Source: Hepsetus odoe (taxonomy: Eukaryota; Chordata; Actinopteri; Characiformes; Hepsetidae). From it: a stretch of DNA of 64,000 nt. Under the pieces are notes generated by a model. It made no database searches. It was not told the origin of the DNA and worked only from the letters and a program-made list of their open reading frames with translations. Below, in pieces: positions 46,481 through 58,572 of this stretch. Position numbers and translations under genes: made by a program. How positions within the stretch are numbered: the stretch's first letter is position 1; each line of letters begins with the position of its first letter. The DNA lies in NCBI GenBank assembly GCA_017165825.1, contig CM029386.1, forward strand, positions 13,262,605 through 13,326,604, read 5' to 3'.

Positions 46481-48360
46481 CACGGCATTTTACATTTGTT
46501 GATTTAAACACAATTTCACCATCATTAGGTGACACTGGCATTCATAAAATGGCCCTCAGCCAATTACATTGTAAGGTCACAACAAAGTTAACTAATGGAA
46601 GAGAGAGAGGCCCGTTCCTGTTGGTCAAAGAAGCATGTAATGTGCCATGTAAAGACCATCTGGCATAAAAAAATAAAAAATATGTCCGCTCTTGCTATAT
46701 TTGAGTTCTTTCATACTGTAAAGGATGTCATAATCTAAAGGCTTATGGTTAAAGAGGACCTGTTATGCTCTCCTGAGTTTTTCCTCTATATAGTGTAAAA
46801 CCACGTCAGGTGGCTCCTCCTGAAGAAGCTTCATGTGAGAATGCCAACAGTGTGTAAAGAAAGTTTGTTATAAATCTGGTATACACTATGTGTAACACAT
46901 CTTTGGTTGATGCCAAATTACTTTTTTTTTTTTTTTTTTTGTCTGTTAAAATATCTGAGCTGAAAGGAGAAGATGACTGGCACATAATGCACACATTTGC
47001 ACTCGCTTTCACTTCATCTGGCAGGTGCCACCTCTCTCTCTCCTCAGGTTACTCTACATTCATCCTTCATATCCTTGCTCTCATGCTCTCTCCCTCTCCC
47101 CCGGCGCTCCCAGATCAATGCCTCCCAATGACTAGCCTCCAGCGGTTTCGCTGACTCAGCTTGAGGCACTATGCAGTGAGCTATGGGGTGAAAAAAAAAA
47201 AAAAACACTCTCTCTCCATCACACACAATCATCCTCTTTGTCAATCTGTTTCTTTTGCTATTGTCAAAGCATCTCCCAGCCTTGCTTGCTCCCCAGGCCG
47301 CATTGTTTATGAATGCAAGCCGGGACAAGTGTCCAAATGCATTTGGATCACTGTTCACTATCTCTGCCGATTGTAGCTCCTGTGCTAACCGAGGTTTCAG
47401 TCAACCAGCTATCACCACAGCAAGCCTGCTGTTAGCTGGGAGGCATAATTTGGTATAAATCAGTCACTATAATAGTCTAGAACGAGTCTTCACCTTCTGT
47501 CTCGCTCCATTGTTCTAGGCTGACTGAAAACCCAATGGGACCTTTAGGTGTGTATGTGAGTGTGGGTGTGTGCGAGTGGGTGTGTGGTCTGCCACAAGTC
47601 CCATGAACTTCCAAGCTGAAACGCTGTGGCTTTTCCACCCTTCTGCATTACCATATGTCTCCGCATCTCCCCCGCCCCATCCATCACAATTGCACTCCGG
47701 GCGAGACAGCTGTCCCAGGCCCGGGGAATATTCACAGCCCACCAGGCCATCAAATCACATCTAATTCTCCTTCAGTCAAGGGCCGGACCGAAGCACAGTT
47801 CCCGACCAGAGCAGAGCGTGTTCAGGGCCAACCAGTCATCTGTCTTAAAGCCAGAAATCAAATTTGCCCAGTTTTTCTCCTTTCCAAAAACACAGTCAGT
47901 CAAATATCAGAAGCTTATAACAACAATATCAGTAATATAGTAAGTGCAAGGAATCCAGATTTTGGTATTTTTGGTATTATTTGGTATTATTATGAAAATT
48001 GAAAATAATCAAACAGTAAATTAGGATTTTTAAAATAACGTTTATAGGACAGTGAAGGACACCAGAGGACAGTGAAGAGCTGCATCTTTCAGTAAGGAGG
48101 TTCTGACCTGCTTAATCTGAAGGTGAACACAGACAGACTTCTACAGCTGGACAAGAATTGCCAGTGAGGTCATGCAAGTGTTCCAGGTCAAATAAGCGTT
48201 GATGCAACATTGTAACATGGCCCTTAACTGTTACTGAGTGTGGTGTCCAGGTTTAAGAGAGAATGTTTTTTATTTCAGAGGTGTAAAAAGTTAACACATT
48301 CTTTGCTTAAATAGACTCTTGTGCAAAATAGAAATAATGAAATAAATAAGTAAATCAAGT
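46481..48360. other. Unassigned intron; GC-richer 47560-47830
   Basis: Poly-T at 46921-46940 and poly-A near 47192-47205. 47560-47830 is GC-rich for this window, with E-box-like catatg/cagctg words and no repeat match; overlapping open frames on both strands have no domain. Could be regulatory. Confidence 0.3.
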
Positions 48361-48463
48361 GCGTTTACGTCATTTAGCGGACACTCTCAACCAGAGCGAC
48401 TTCCAAGGACAGTTCCGCTGGAGCAACGTGGGGTCCGTAGGAGTATCCTACCACTAGACCACC
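48361..48463 (-). mobile_element. Second-family SINE fragment, antisense
   Basis: cgtcatttagcggacactct, ccagagcgacttcc and taccactagaccacc are the antisense tail and head of the family at 44234-44393, with the middle deleted. Confidence 0.7.
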
Positions 48464-51211
48464 CTCAACCAAAAACATTAGGGCATAAGAGTAAGAAGTC
48501 CTCAGAAATATAAACACTTAAAAACCTCAAATTCTACTTATGAACAGTAATAACGTAAGTGTGCTTCATTTACTTTCTATCTCTGTTTAATCTATTTGGC
48601 ATCTTTGTAATATATGTGCTTGAATGTAGTACATATCTAGCACTGTAATATCCAACGATATAATTTATCTTTTTCTTGGAAGTACAACTATTGTTTTTAC
48701 AGCTAAATTTCTGATATTTGCTCAGTGCTGTTGACTGATTGTTGCAAATGATTTAGTTCAGTTTCAATTTAAACCTTCAACCTCTGTACTTTTCTGCATA
48801 GCGAAAAGGAGTACTCACCCCCAGTGTCTCCTTGTATTTTCTCTGCATGACATTTAATTTCCTGGCGAAGTTTGATGCAGTGTATGAGAGTGGGTGTGAT
48901 GAGAGTGTGTGTGAGGGGGTCAAACTGCACTTCTCCCTTCAGATCCCTTCCACACACACACACACACACACACATACACACACCCTTTGTTTTTTTTTTC
49001 CAAAGGAAAGCAAACTCTGAACATTGTGTCATTGTATAAATTGCACTAATATCCACTTGCCCATCTTAAAAAATGTAAAGTGGTCTTCTGCTTTGCGAAT
49101 AATGCCCTATAATTGTTGAGGACGTTCAGTCTTTTGCAGATGAAACTGAATGTTGTGTTCCAGCCAGCCTGTAATGCATTTCACAGCCCATCTTGTTCAT
49201 TTCTGGCAAAGTGCAGACGGTCTCATGTAAGGTATTCCACCGGTACAGCTGCCAGCCATATTATTTTCTGCATGTGCTGAAGTAGAATATTTTTCATAGC
49301 TGCAACATGAAGCCAGTCAGACATGGTGTTATTTGTGATATCAGATGCCATTTAAATGAATAACCTCAAATAAAAAATATAAAAAAAGCACCCTAAAGAT
49401 TAATAAAGCTGTCAAACAATCCTGTTATCAACACTGTGACTCGGAAAATGTCAAGCGCTTGTCAAAAAGCACTATTTCCACCAAAATACAAAATGATGTT
49501 GCTCATATATGATCTATTCAGCAAGAAGATCAAAAATGTCTAATGTTGATTTTCATTCTAAAACTCACAGTCAATCAGTCAGTGGCTGACATTATTAGGG
49601 TAGTTAGCTCAGTATCAATCATTACTTCCCTTTAGGTTGCATTGGCTAATGTGCTAATTTATCATGATCTTTTTATAATGACTGAAATAACGAGCATGAA
49701 TGGCATTAGGCTGGACTCGGGGTGCATACCGCACCATTTCAGTTCACAAGCTTCAAAAATAATGTAAAATTACTAGATTTTAAAATGTGAGATAAAGCTC
49801 CTGGGGCATCCTGTTCCAACATTTATTCACCAGTACAGGGCATTTCCACCCTTGGGGCTTATCAGCCCATGATATCTTGGTTAATTTTGCCTAATTATAA
49901 TTATAAGTAACTGCTCAAATAGATATTTGATTTAAGATGACATGTTACCTGATCTATTAGCTCTAGCAGATGGTCGGGTGTTTAAATGAAACGTTAAGTG
50001 TAGTTTTGTACCTAAAAAAAGATCCGGCCCTGATTCTGACTGCCTTGATTATTTAAACTGGCATTAGGATTAGTCAACCAGACTGACTTGTTTCATTACA
50101 CAGCTGTTATTTCTTTTTACCTCACATTTTCCTTAAGAAAATACAACAGTATGGGTCTGCGCAGCTAATGACAACCTGCTGAGCCTTCAGTGATGCTGAA
50201 GCAGAGCATGAGAAGCGAGGCAAGAGAGACTTGAAAAAGGGATTCTGTCTCAAGCTCCTCCGAGGGTTCAGAGGGAAGTGAGTGGACGAGCAAGACCCAG
50301 AGGGAGAGAGTGAGACAGGAAAGAGCAAGAGTACAGGTGTCAGAATAAAAGGGTGAATGAACAACAGCGCATGCCTGCAAAAGAGCTACAATGAAGAGAG
50401 AAAGAGAGAAAGAGATTCATGGCTTGGCCGTGTCAACAGCAAAAGGCATCATTTGAACAATATCAAATAAAACATGGTGTTTTACTCTTTCATTCTTTTT
50501 GCCTTTCTCTTTCACTCACTTGCTTTTACTCTCCTCTCTGTCCCTCTGCAGTGAATGCCACCCTTTTATATTTACAGTACATAACCCCCTGGCTGCTGCA
50601 TAATTGAACACAGGCACTCCTTTGGGATTTTTTGTGGACGCCCAGCTGTTTCACTGCAGAACTGAAACAGACAGGCTTTTCTCCTCTCCCCCTGTGATCC
50701 TCCTGCATCCCTCGATAGCCCCTCATAAAAAAAAGTCCACTCCCCTCTCTGGGAGTGAATCATGGTTTATGGTGTAAATGCGCTCGCCGCAGCAAATTCT
50801 GCCCCAGAGACGAAGCGACAGAAGACCGAATATGCCATGTAACACTGGAGGAGCTGAAACTACACAGAGCCATATCCATAAGTATGTTTAGACACAAAAT
50901 CCAACTTTCTTTTTTGTTTAATCTACTCAGGGTCAAAGTCACACACACCTGATTCAGTTCAACAGCACTGCGACTCATCCTAAAGGTATTAAATTGAGCA
51001 CCCTCCCTCCAGAGAAAGCAGCCTGACCTTAAGTGTGGCAGCTCTAGAGCATCCCATTCTTTTTTGCAGTGGAAATGATTTAAGCTGTGTTTGCACAATT
51101 ATACACCTGAGTCTACAATGGGAGCACCTTGAAAGAGCTGTAAAGTGTACTGATCTGGATATATCTTGATCTACAATATGTTGACCTTTTTTGCTCTACA
51201 AAAATTGCATG
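48464..51211. other. Mostly unassigned intron; (CA)n and candidate conserved block
   Basis: (CA)n at 48952-48982. 49610-50010 is repeat-free with TAATTATAATTATAA and ATTA words and may be conserved. 50720-50870 is CpG-containing unique sequence. Open frames show no domains. Confidence 0.35.
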
Positions 51212-51619
51212 TATAGTGGTGTTTGAAGGTTTCTGTTCCCTTTTGAATTTTCTATTACGGGAAAAATATGACTTAAAATATCATCAAAGATTCCTGAGAA
51301 GTGGATAAAGAGAACTCAATTAAAAAACAATATAGTGTGCCCTTTATTTATTACCCTTAACCCTTTATTTATTTAGGAAAATAATCCAGTATATTACGGA
51401 GCTTCGAGTGACAAAAGTATTTAAACCTCTGGGATAAGCAGTTCATTTGAAGATGAAATTGGAGTGATGAGTTTTTTTTTTTTTTTCTTTAATCAATAGG
51501 ATGTCAACAGGTGTTTGATGGGGCACTGTGTTTGATGAAAGGATATCAAACAGCACAGCCTGAACACAGATTTCTTAAGAACTCCTAAAAATAAATGTTG
51601 ATGCTCATTAGTGGCATGC
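51212..51619 (+). pseudogene. Tc1-like element, 5' part (interrupted)
   Basis: gtggtgtttgaaggtttctg at the left end, then ttttgaattttctatta, aagtggataaagagaactca, ggaaaataatccagtatatt and gtgacaaaagtatttaaacc follow the 5' terminal and untranslated order of a common fish Tc1 family. It breaks at 51619, near the start of the transposase, where an LTR sequence begins. Confidence 0.7.
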
Positions 51620-51875
51620 TGTGATGGACTGGATTGCACGTAAATACGAGAGTCGAGATTACAGAAAGGGGTTTTATTGAACATAAATGTAGAACACACA
51701 AGCATCAACCAAACACAGTACACAGTACTCACTCCAATACAAAGGACAAACAATGACAGACAGTTCTGCCCGGACACACTGAGATCTACATACCTTTAGG
51801 CTAATGAGGCATACCTGGTGACTTAACAAGGCTCCAGGTGTGCCCAGTCAGAGCAGAGCGCTGCGAAATGTGACA
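51620..51875 (-). mobile_element. LTR of the GCGCTCTG family, inside the Tc1 relic
   Basis: Reading the minus strand: TGTCACATTTCGCAGCGCTC, then tgactgggcacacctgg, an ataaaacccctttctgtaat end region, and CATCACA. It shares ends and the GCGCTCTG block with the LTRs at 15940 and 35504. No matching 5-bp duplication is seen on both sides of this copy. Confidence 0.75.
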
Positions 51876-52515
51876 AAAACCCACACCCATAGCACGACTC
51901 CTGGGGTGCACTGACAAAAATGGAGCTAATGGGCTGGACCAGACAAGGAAACAGGTCTGGGATACGGGATGATGAGAGGATTGGACATGTTATGACCAAA
52001 GGACAGGGGAGTTAGCATGGGTCTAGACAAGAACACATGATTAGATCAGGAAGCAGACACGGGATGGGACTGTGGAGCAAACACTAGATTGGACAGAGGA
52101 CCAAACAAGGACATGGGACAGGACCAGGGAGCAGGAGCAGGACAGGACTGTGACACAGGAGGAGAAATGGGACAAGACCAGGGAGCAGACATGGGACAAA
52201 CACAGGGATAGATAGGGACACAAGACTGGACCTGGGAGCAAATACAGGACAAAACACAGGGCTGGACAGGGACACGGGACTGGACCAGGGAGCTGGCACG
52301 GGTCTGGACTGGGGTGAAGACACAGGAGTAGACTGGTGGGTGAACACTGGATAAGAAGTCTGTGGCTTAGCAGAAGCCACGTCCGGGGGAGGATATGTTC
52401 AAAACTGTCCCTGCGGCTGCAGCTGACGGCAATGAAAAGCCCAGAACAGTGAATGGGGCTGCAGTCTGCACAAGGGGAACAGGAGGTGTCACAGCCGGCA
52501 CCATACCAGCCGATG
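51876..52515 (-). repeat. LTR-element internal relic with degenerate minisatellite
   Basis: Between the two LTR-like segments lies G/A-rich DNA built of units like gggacaggaccagggagcag, clearest at 52030-52340. The minus strand is open for 98 codons (52084-52380) giving a Pro/Ser/Val-rich product; this reflects the repeat and not a recognised Gag domain. Confidence 0.55.
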
Positions 52516-52687
52516 TGAACAAAGATTTCTTAAGATCACAGAAGGGTTTTATTGAAAATAAATGTGGAACACACAACCCTTAACCAAACACAGTACTCAC
52601 ATAAACCATGAAGCAAAGGCCACAGAGGACAAACAATGACTAACAGCTCTGCCCTGACACACTGGGATCTATATACTTTTAGACTTT
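52516..52687 (-). mobile_element. Second partial LTR copy with duplicated flank
   Basis: gggttttattgaaaataaatg, ccaaacacagtactcac and ctctgccctgacacactggg repeat the 51655-51805 segment in the same orientation, truncated on the right. It is preceded by gaacaaagatttcttaaga, nearly identical to the Tc1 flank at about 51563-51581, so the junction itself seems duplicated. Confidence 0.65.
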
Positions 52688-52960
52688 CAGATCTATATAA
52701 TGCCAAGACAAAGGCCAAGAAAAAATCAGTGCAAGGACTCACAAAAGAGTTCAAGTGGGTCATGCAGCAAGACAATGACACTCAAATCACAACTAGTTCA
52801 ACCTAAGAATGAACAAAGAATGATTTGTTATGTGTTTCATCTAAAATTCATCAATTGTCTGGGAAAAGATTATTTCAGTGCACAGATCCTTGCAAAATGG
52901 AGAACTACAGAAGTTTCAGGGGAGACAAGTTATAATTATCATTAGTTTGCAAAAGCACCA
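52688..52960 (+). pseudogene. Tc1-like element, middle part (resumed)
   Basis: gtgggtcatgcagcaagaca reads WVMQQDND, the block with the second catalytic Asp of Tc1 transposases. The following sequence carries stops and is AT-rich. It completes the Tc1 relic split by the LTR-derived insert. Confidence 0.65.
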
Positions 52961-53950
52961 TTTCTGGACCCACTCAAGTTTGAGAGGTAGAAAGAAATAG
53001 CCCAAAGTCTGTGTGTTTTGTTGACAGTGATGGATAAAAGACCTAGCATTTGGGTTGACAAGTGGTTCAGCAATTCTCTGCCAATTTGTTTTCTGTACAG
53101 TTCTTCATGCAAGACTCAAACACCATGTGCCCATTAGCTGTCATTTTTATTCAAAGACCTTGTGAATTTTTAATTGGTCGGTCAATCAAAAAAAAAAAAA
53201 ACATTTCCTAATTATAGCAAATGGAGTGGTAGAAGAAAGGCATGATCATTAAAAACGTTTGCTGTATGAATTGTTAGTTTGGAAAGCCTACTGTGTACAA
53301 AGGCCGTAACCCATGGAACCTTTGGACCTGGGGATTGTGCAGCCATGAAACTGGAGCCCCAGGTGAAAAATGATTGCCTGTGCTCCAATAAGGTCTACCC
53401 TACAGGCTGCAGAGGAGCCTTGGGTAGTCCCAGTTGATGGTGTGCAGTTGTGTAGAGGTGCTTATTTTTAATAAGAGTCAGGCTGCAAACTGAATGCCAC
53501 AGCTATAGCATGTTCATAACAAGTGTGCAACAGGTTGCTGTCAGCTTTCCTGCTAAAAGGTAATGATGGACCTTGTCATTGCTCCAACACCTGTTAATGG
53601 TGAAACAGCATCCTGGCCCAAAATGGAGGATGCTGAATTTTTCATCTGGCTAGTGGAACAGTAGGGACCAGATAATTTAGAGGCAAAATGTTGCACATTT
53701 TAATAGTCATAATAAACTTAATGCAAATATTTAAAGGAGAAAGACATGAGCTTTTGAAAATAATAATGATGTTATGGAACCGAGAGACTTAAGGGAGGTA
53801 AAAAGAACGAGCTTATATTGCAAAAAATCTTTTAAAACACTGCAAAAAACTAAAAAAAAAAAAAAGAAATCACTGCGATTTCTTCCTAGGGTTGAAACCA
53901 CAGAGTTAATTCAGCAGAATATTGTAAAGCCAGAACTGAACTGGAAGCAA
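52961..53950. other. Unassigned intron sequence
   Basis: Unique sequence. 53270-53660 is less AT-rich but has no recognised element or exon. Confidence 0.4.
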
Positions 53951-54163
53951 AAGTGACTATGTATCACTGTGAAATGCAACCTCTGCTTTTAAGCCTTACA
54001 CACACACTGTGCAGCAGGGGGCAACCATATCCAGCACCCAGGCTGCAGTGATGGGAGTAGTACCTTGCTCAAGGGCACTTCAGGGCAATCTACTGGTCTG
54101 GGGTGTTGAACCCATGACTTTCCAATCTTAGGGCCTAGTCCCTAATCACTAGGCAACTGCTGC
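53951..54163 (-). mobile_element. tRNA-derived SINE, type B, antisense
   Basis: gactatgtatcactgtgaaa tail, tgtgcagcagggggcaacca middle, accttgctcaagggcacttc core and cactaggcaactgctgctg head. Confidence 0.85.
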
Positions 54164-54681
54164 TGATTTGATGTTCAAAGAATATGAGACTGTATGACCT
54201 CCCTAAACCATAAACTTCACTACATTTCAAACAATCTGGACTGCTTGAATGTGAAGAAAATTGACATCCTAAAGCATTAAACAATATAAACAGATGGCCA
54301 CCCTACAGTGTTTTGTTTATGTGTGAATTTATTTCTCTTGTTTGTGGGATGTTTATGGTTTGTTTATTTGTGATCAGTGCTCCCTTGTCTAGGACGAGGT
54401 GTTGTTTGAGGGTGTCATAAATATTGACTCTGCAGTGTAGCAGTGGAATTTGACTGGACCATGAGTTTGGAAATGTACAATCTGTAGGTAGATTTTTATT
54501 GGGCTGAAAACCAGAAACATTTCATTATCATAGGAATGTACGACTAGGACAAGAGACAGGCAGTTTTACTAGGCAAAGTCCAAGGGGAAGAGACTGTGCA
54601 CCATAATGGAAGAGCTGGACTGAGCAGCGAGTTAGAGACCCAGAAATGAAAATGAAAAGAAATCCATGTTTGGACGCATAT

Positions 54682-54698
54682 ACTGTAAATTTATCCTC
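54682..54698. repeat. Target-site duplication, left
   Basis: actgtaaatttatcctc, 15 of 17 identical to 54792-54808. Confidence 0.75.
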
Positions 54699-54788
54699 AG
54701 TCAGTCAGTCAGTCAGTCATTTTCTGCCGCTTGTCCCAAGCGGGGTCGCGGGGGAGTGCTGGAGTCCATCCCAGCTCACACAGGGCGA
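54698..54788 (-). mobile_element. Headless RTE-type tail with (CAGT)n end
   Basis: (CAGT)n replaces the usual (CATC)n, followed by tcattttctgccgcttgtcc and ggggtcgcgggggagtgctg up to cacagggcga. It is flanked by a 17-bp duplication, so it inserted as this short piece. Confidence 0.85.
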
Positions 54789-54912
54789 AAAACTGTGAAT
54801 TTGTCCTCTGCATTTCCACCCACCCTATACACACATTAGGAGCAGGACCAGTAGGTAGCTCAACACAGAGCAGTTTAGGCGTTAAGTGTCTTGCCCAAGG
54901 TGTATGCAGCCA
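54789..54912 (-). mobile_element. SINE type C-like tail, antisense, host of the preceding insertion
   Basis: gaatttgtcctctgcatttc and ...gcagtttaggcgttaagtgtcttgccc... match the antisense of a type C-like SINE tail. The headless tail inserted at its left end. Confidence 0.55.
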
Positions 54913-57379
54913 TGTATGATGGAATAGGAAAGCATTGGTCCCTCATATGGACACAATTTTCCTGTTGGTCCCGAGAACTAAACCATTTCTTCACCACTGA
55001 GATCTTTACTGTAGTGGCGTTTGATTGGGCTGTGGGTCGGCTGCTTTGTGTCATAGTGTTGTGGTTTGACTGGGCTGCAAGTCAGGCGGAAACTTAAAAA
55101 AAAAAAAGTTTTTCTTCCTGATGGCTGAAGAACTAATTGTTATTTTGAGCATGTGTTTCGCTTTGCTGTTTGTTACATTAAGCATCCTTATTTTGGCTTC
55201 TAAGTGGTCCTTGGTTTTGATTTATGGTCTGGAAAAAGTCACTGGAAATAAGAAAAGCCATTTTCTTTGAGAAAGCTTTTGAAACAAACCAAAAAAAGGT
55301 ACATTTCAAAAAACGGATCGATGTATTGAACCTTTATTTTCTTAAAGTAACAGCTTTCCTCACTTGTCTGTGGGGGTGAAGTTTTATTGGGAGTTCATAC
55401 TGGGTTACACTGGAATGGCCTCCTTTTTAGGTGGACAGCATAGAGCCAATAACAGCTCAGCGCTGCCTCCTGTGTCTTGTTAGTCCACTTCAAAAACACT
55501 TGAGTTCACGTTCTTTAATGTCGCGTGGCATCTCACCAGACACACCTATACTCCTCTGCAATCTCTTATTACATCTTCTCACTCTTTCTCTCTCAGTCTC
55601 TGTCTCTCTTTTTCTCTTTCTCGTTCTCTCTTTCGCTGTGTCTCTCTCACTCCCTGCCGTTACCATTCCACTCTGAAGTTTTAACAAGCATATGTAAGGA
55701 AGCCTAATAGCACAAAAAGTGTGAGCACTTGCTAGTATTTAAAAATGTATGAAAAAGATGTGCCACTAATAAATCACAGCTACCATTGTAGTTTGGAGAT
55801 GGCTCGATTTGATTGGATTTGCTTCTGCCAGAGGTACGCGTTTATTCCATCAATGCTGAAGTGCAGGTCATATCATACACTTGCATGGTATGATGTTATT
55901 TGGTTTAATATCTTCAGCACTTAGAATAAGAGAGAAAAAAAATCTAAATAGTAAAATAACATGGTTTAAGTCTGCAGGTTACTCAAAACCGGCCTATTTT
56001 ACATCAGGCCAATGATTATGTTTACAGCCTTAATTTTCAATTGAACAGAAATTCTAAAAAATACCTGGTGAAATTCTCCTTTAAAAAAGAGAATATGTTC
56101 ATCCAAGTTTGTCCAAACTTTTGAATGACACCCTATATCTTATGCCTCAGCTCTGTTATGTCTTCCCAGTCTAATGATGTAACCTGGGAACTGGAATGGT
56201 ATCTTTTAATCTGATGGTATTTCATCTTAAATGCAACGTTAGACCTCAACCTTTGACCACAGCTCCCACGCCTAAGCTGCTGCAGCAGATTTCCTTGGTT
56301 ATAGGTCAGCAGCAGACTGACTTTAGTAATGAGGCTTGTATCAAGTCACTGGACATAATAACATGTTTTGGCATCCAGGGCAGAGGTGATGTTCAGGGAC
56401 AAGCATTAAAGAGGGGACATTTTGACCAGTGTCTAATACAAAATCACTGCTTTATGGTTTGCTCCAGATTTGTGATTATAAATCTAATCTAATATATCTA
56501 AACTGATTACGGTTTAGATATATTGTTCATCACAAAACAATGTGTTTTACTCAATTTATGAACCTTTAAGCGAGAAAACTGCATAGAATTTTTTATTTCA
56601 AAGAGAATTACGGACACAGTAGCTATGCTCTGACTCCAGTTAGAATATTCAGCTTACAAATGCATAATTAAAAACCAGAATGAATGCCATTGATAAAAAA
56701 TAAATAAATAAATAAGGTATCCGTTTGTCTTTGTACAGGTAATCTTCAGGGACTACTGATTCAAAATTGCCAAGAGACCAATTACAACAATTCTGTTCTA
56801 CCATTTTAAGCCATTTCAAAATCTGTGATCCATTTACAGCCTTAGAAAACAAACACACTCCCGGTCAAATGATGTGATCTGTGTAGTGCAGTGCAAACTT
56901 TTCTTAAACCGTCAAAACTGCTTTGCTCATGCCTTCACTCGCTTATCGAGACCACTCTACCAGACTCGCTTTGTGATTTCTGGAGCAAGGGTTTGTTGTG
57001 CAGACGCTTTTCTCAAGGCCTGTCTTATCCTTTTGCTGGCGTCTTAGCATGAAGGTTGCAGCGTTTGTAGCATAATGACTCCAGAGGATACGCACCTTCT
57101 CAACTTTCCTTATTACAGTACTCTCTGTGTAGATCAAGGCTCTTCAATTTTCTTGCATCAGTTCAACCCTTCGTTTCGAGAAGGCCATTTCGACTTTGAA
57201 ATCAATTGAAGAATAAACAGTTAAGTTATACAGCAATGCACTGAATATGGATGGCTCCTTAAATAGCACTATGAATTCTCAAATGCCTAAAATGAGTTTG
57301 ACCACCAAATTTATTTATTTTATCTTTAACGCATCTATCAGCTTGTTAATATAAAACATATTTGGGTTATCCAATTTGG
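54913..57379. other. Unassigned intron sequence
   Basis: CT-rich patch at 55575-55660. The 98-codon frame 56196-56492 (plus) lies in unique sequence but has no recognisable domain or splice context. A perfect 13-bp inverted repeat lies at 56491-56524. Confidence 0.4.
56491..56524. repeat. Perfect hairpin, 13-bp arms, 8-nt loop
   Basis: aatatatctaaac (56491-56503) and gtttagatatatt (56512-56524) around tgattacg. AT-rich stem; function unknown. Confidence 0.9.
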
Positions 57380-57610
57380 TTTGATTTCCAGCTTAAGCTT
57401 GGGCAATTCTTTTTGTGTGGAGTTGCGCATTTTTTCCCCGTGTATTCATGGGTTGCTCCAATTGCTCTGGTTTCCTCCCTCAAGTGAAGTGAAGATGCTA
57501 AATTGACCCTAGGCGTTTCTCTGCCTATCACTCTAAGAGTGTGAGGATTTGCTCCAGCAGCCCAGTGACCCTGGTGAGGATTATTGGCTTGGATGATGGA
57601 TGGGTGGATA
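57380..57610 (+). mobile_element. (GGAT)n-tailed old SINE
   Basis: tggtttgatttccagcttaa, gtattcatgggttgctccaa, gctctggtttcctccctcaa, then ctaaattgaccctaggcg and tggatgatggatgggtgga. It is the sense form of the family at 34690 and 42768. Confidence 0.6.
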
Positions 57611-58013
57611 AAAATTAATATATAGCCTGTATTTCTTGCATATTTTTATGTAAATATATGACCTGTCACTGAAAAGTCTGTGCATTTTAATGCCGATTTA
57701 AATAACAAGTAGCCAGCTGATCTTCATTCTACCTAAAACAGCTAACATGTAAGTCTTTATGTATTTAAATAGAATATACCATTGCTGTCACTCTTGTACC
57801 TCTTGCTCTATCATGATTTAAGCATTGAATATAATAGAAGAAATGAATTTAAAGAAAAAATATAGATGTGGCTAATACTTAATTAAAGTTATTGGGAAGC
57901 AGAATCATTTGTATAATGTTTATTGTCCTTTCCCTGGTTTATGCCCTGCTTATGGTAGCAGTTTGGCTGACTTATTAAACATTTACAAGAAGGACCACAG
58001 AAAATGAAATGTA

Positions 58014-58132
58014 AAGTGAAAGTGAAAAAGTGACTATTCTGTGCGAGAACAAACAGCACAGCACACAGTGAACCACAAGAAAATTGAACTTCTGCATTTA
58101 ACCCATGCACGCAAACACACACCGTGCAGCAG
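58014..58132 (-). mobile_element. Outer SINE of a nest, type B, tail half
   Basis: gtgaaagtgaaaaagtgact, tgaaccacaagaaaattgaa, ttaacccatgcacgcaaaca and accgtgcagcag; interrupted here and resumed at 58573. Confidence 0.85.
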
Positions 58133-58292
58133 CTTCATTTGCAGCATTTTGCTGATGCTCTTATCCAGAGCGACTTCCATGTCCTAATTACAGGGACAGT
58201 CCCCCTGGAGACACTCAGTGTTAAGGGTCTTGCTCAGGGACCCAGTGGTGGTAGTGCTGGAGGTGGGATTTGAACCTTGGGCCATAGGTCCA
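58133..58292 (-). mobile_element. Middle SINE of a nest, second family, tail part
   Basis: ttgctgatgctcttatccag, agcgacttccatgtcctaat, cccagtggtggtagtgctgg and gggatttgaaccttgg; broken at the insertion site ccataggtcca. Confidence 0.88.
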
Positions 58293-58531
58293 GGGGCAGT
58301 GGTGGCCTAGTGGTTAGGGCATTGGCCACGTGATCGTAAGATCGGGGTTCGAACCCCTTCCCAATGGGTTGCGCTGAGGTACCCTTGAGCAAGGTGCCGT
58401 CCCTGTCTCGCTCCTCCCTGCAATGGGCTGGCGACCTGGCGTCCCTGTCCTTTGGACCTGTGCGCTGGGTTGGACTCCAGCACTCCCCCGCAACCCCGTT
58501 TGGGACAAGCGGCAGAAAATGGATGGATGGA
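58293..58531 (+). mobile_element. Inner SINE of a nest, type A, full length with TSD
   Basis: ggggcagtggtggcctagtg head, cggggttcgaacccc B box, gcgctgaggtacccttgagc core, tail gacctggcgtccctgtcctt...gaccccgttt-type end and (GGAT)n. The two copies of ccataggtcca (58282-58292, 58532-58542) are a perfect target duplication. Confidence 0.94.
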
Positions 58532-58571
58532 CCATAGGTCCAAAGGCAAGTACCCTACCACTAGACCACTA
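58532..58571 (-). mobile_element. Middle SINE of a nest, head part
   Basis: ccataggtccaaaggcaagt then accctaccactagaccacta, completing the second-family SINE antisense head. Confidence 0.85.
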
Positions 58572-58572
58572 G

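Noticed and set aside
46270..46488. Frames on both strands at a possible gene
   Set aside because: They coincide with a dispersed SINE-like repeat.
46888..47940. Cluster of overlapping frames in a GC-richer part
   Set aside because: Frames overlap on both strands, lack splice-bounded structure and known domains; base composition explains the openness.
52084..52380. 98-codon Pro/Ser-rich minus frame
   Set aside because: It follows the degenerate G/A minisatellite inside an LTR-derived insert; no Gag or other domain is recognisable.
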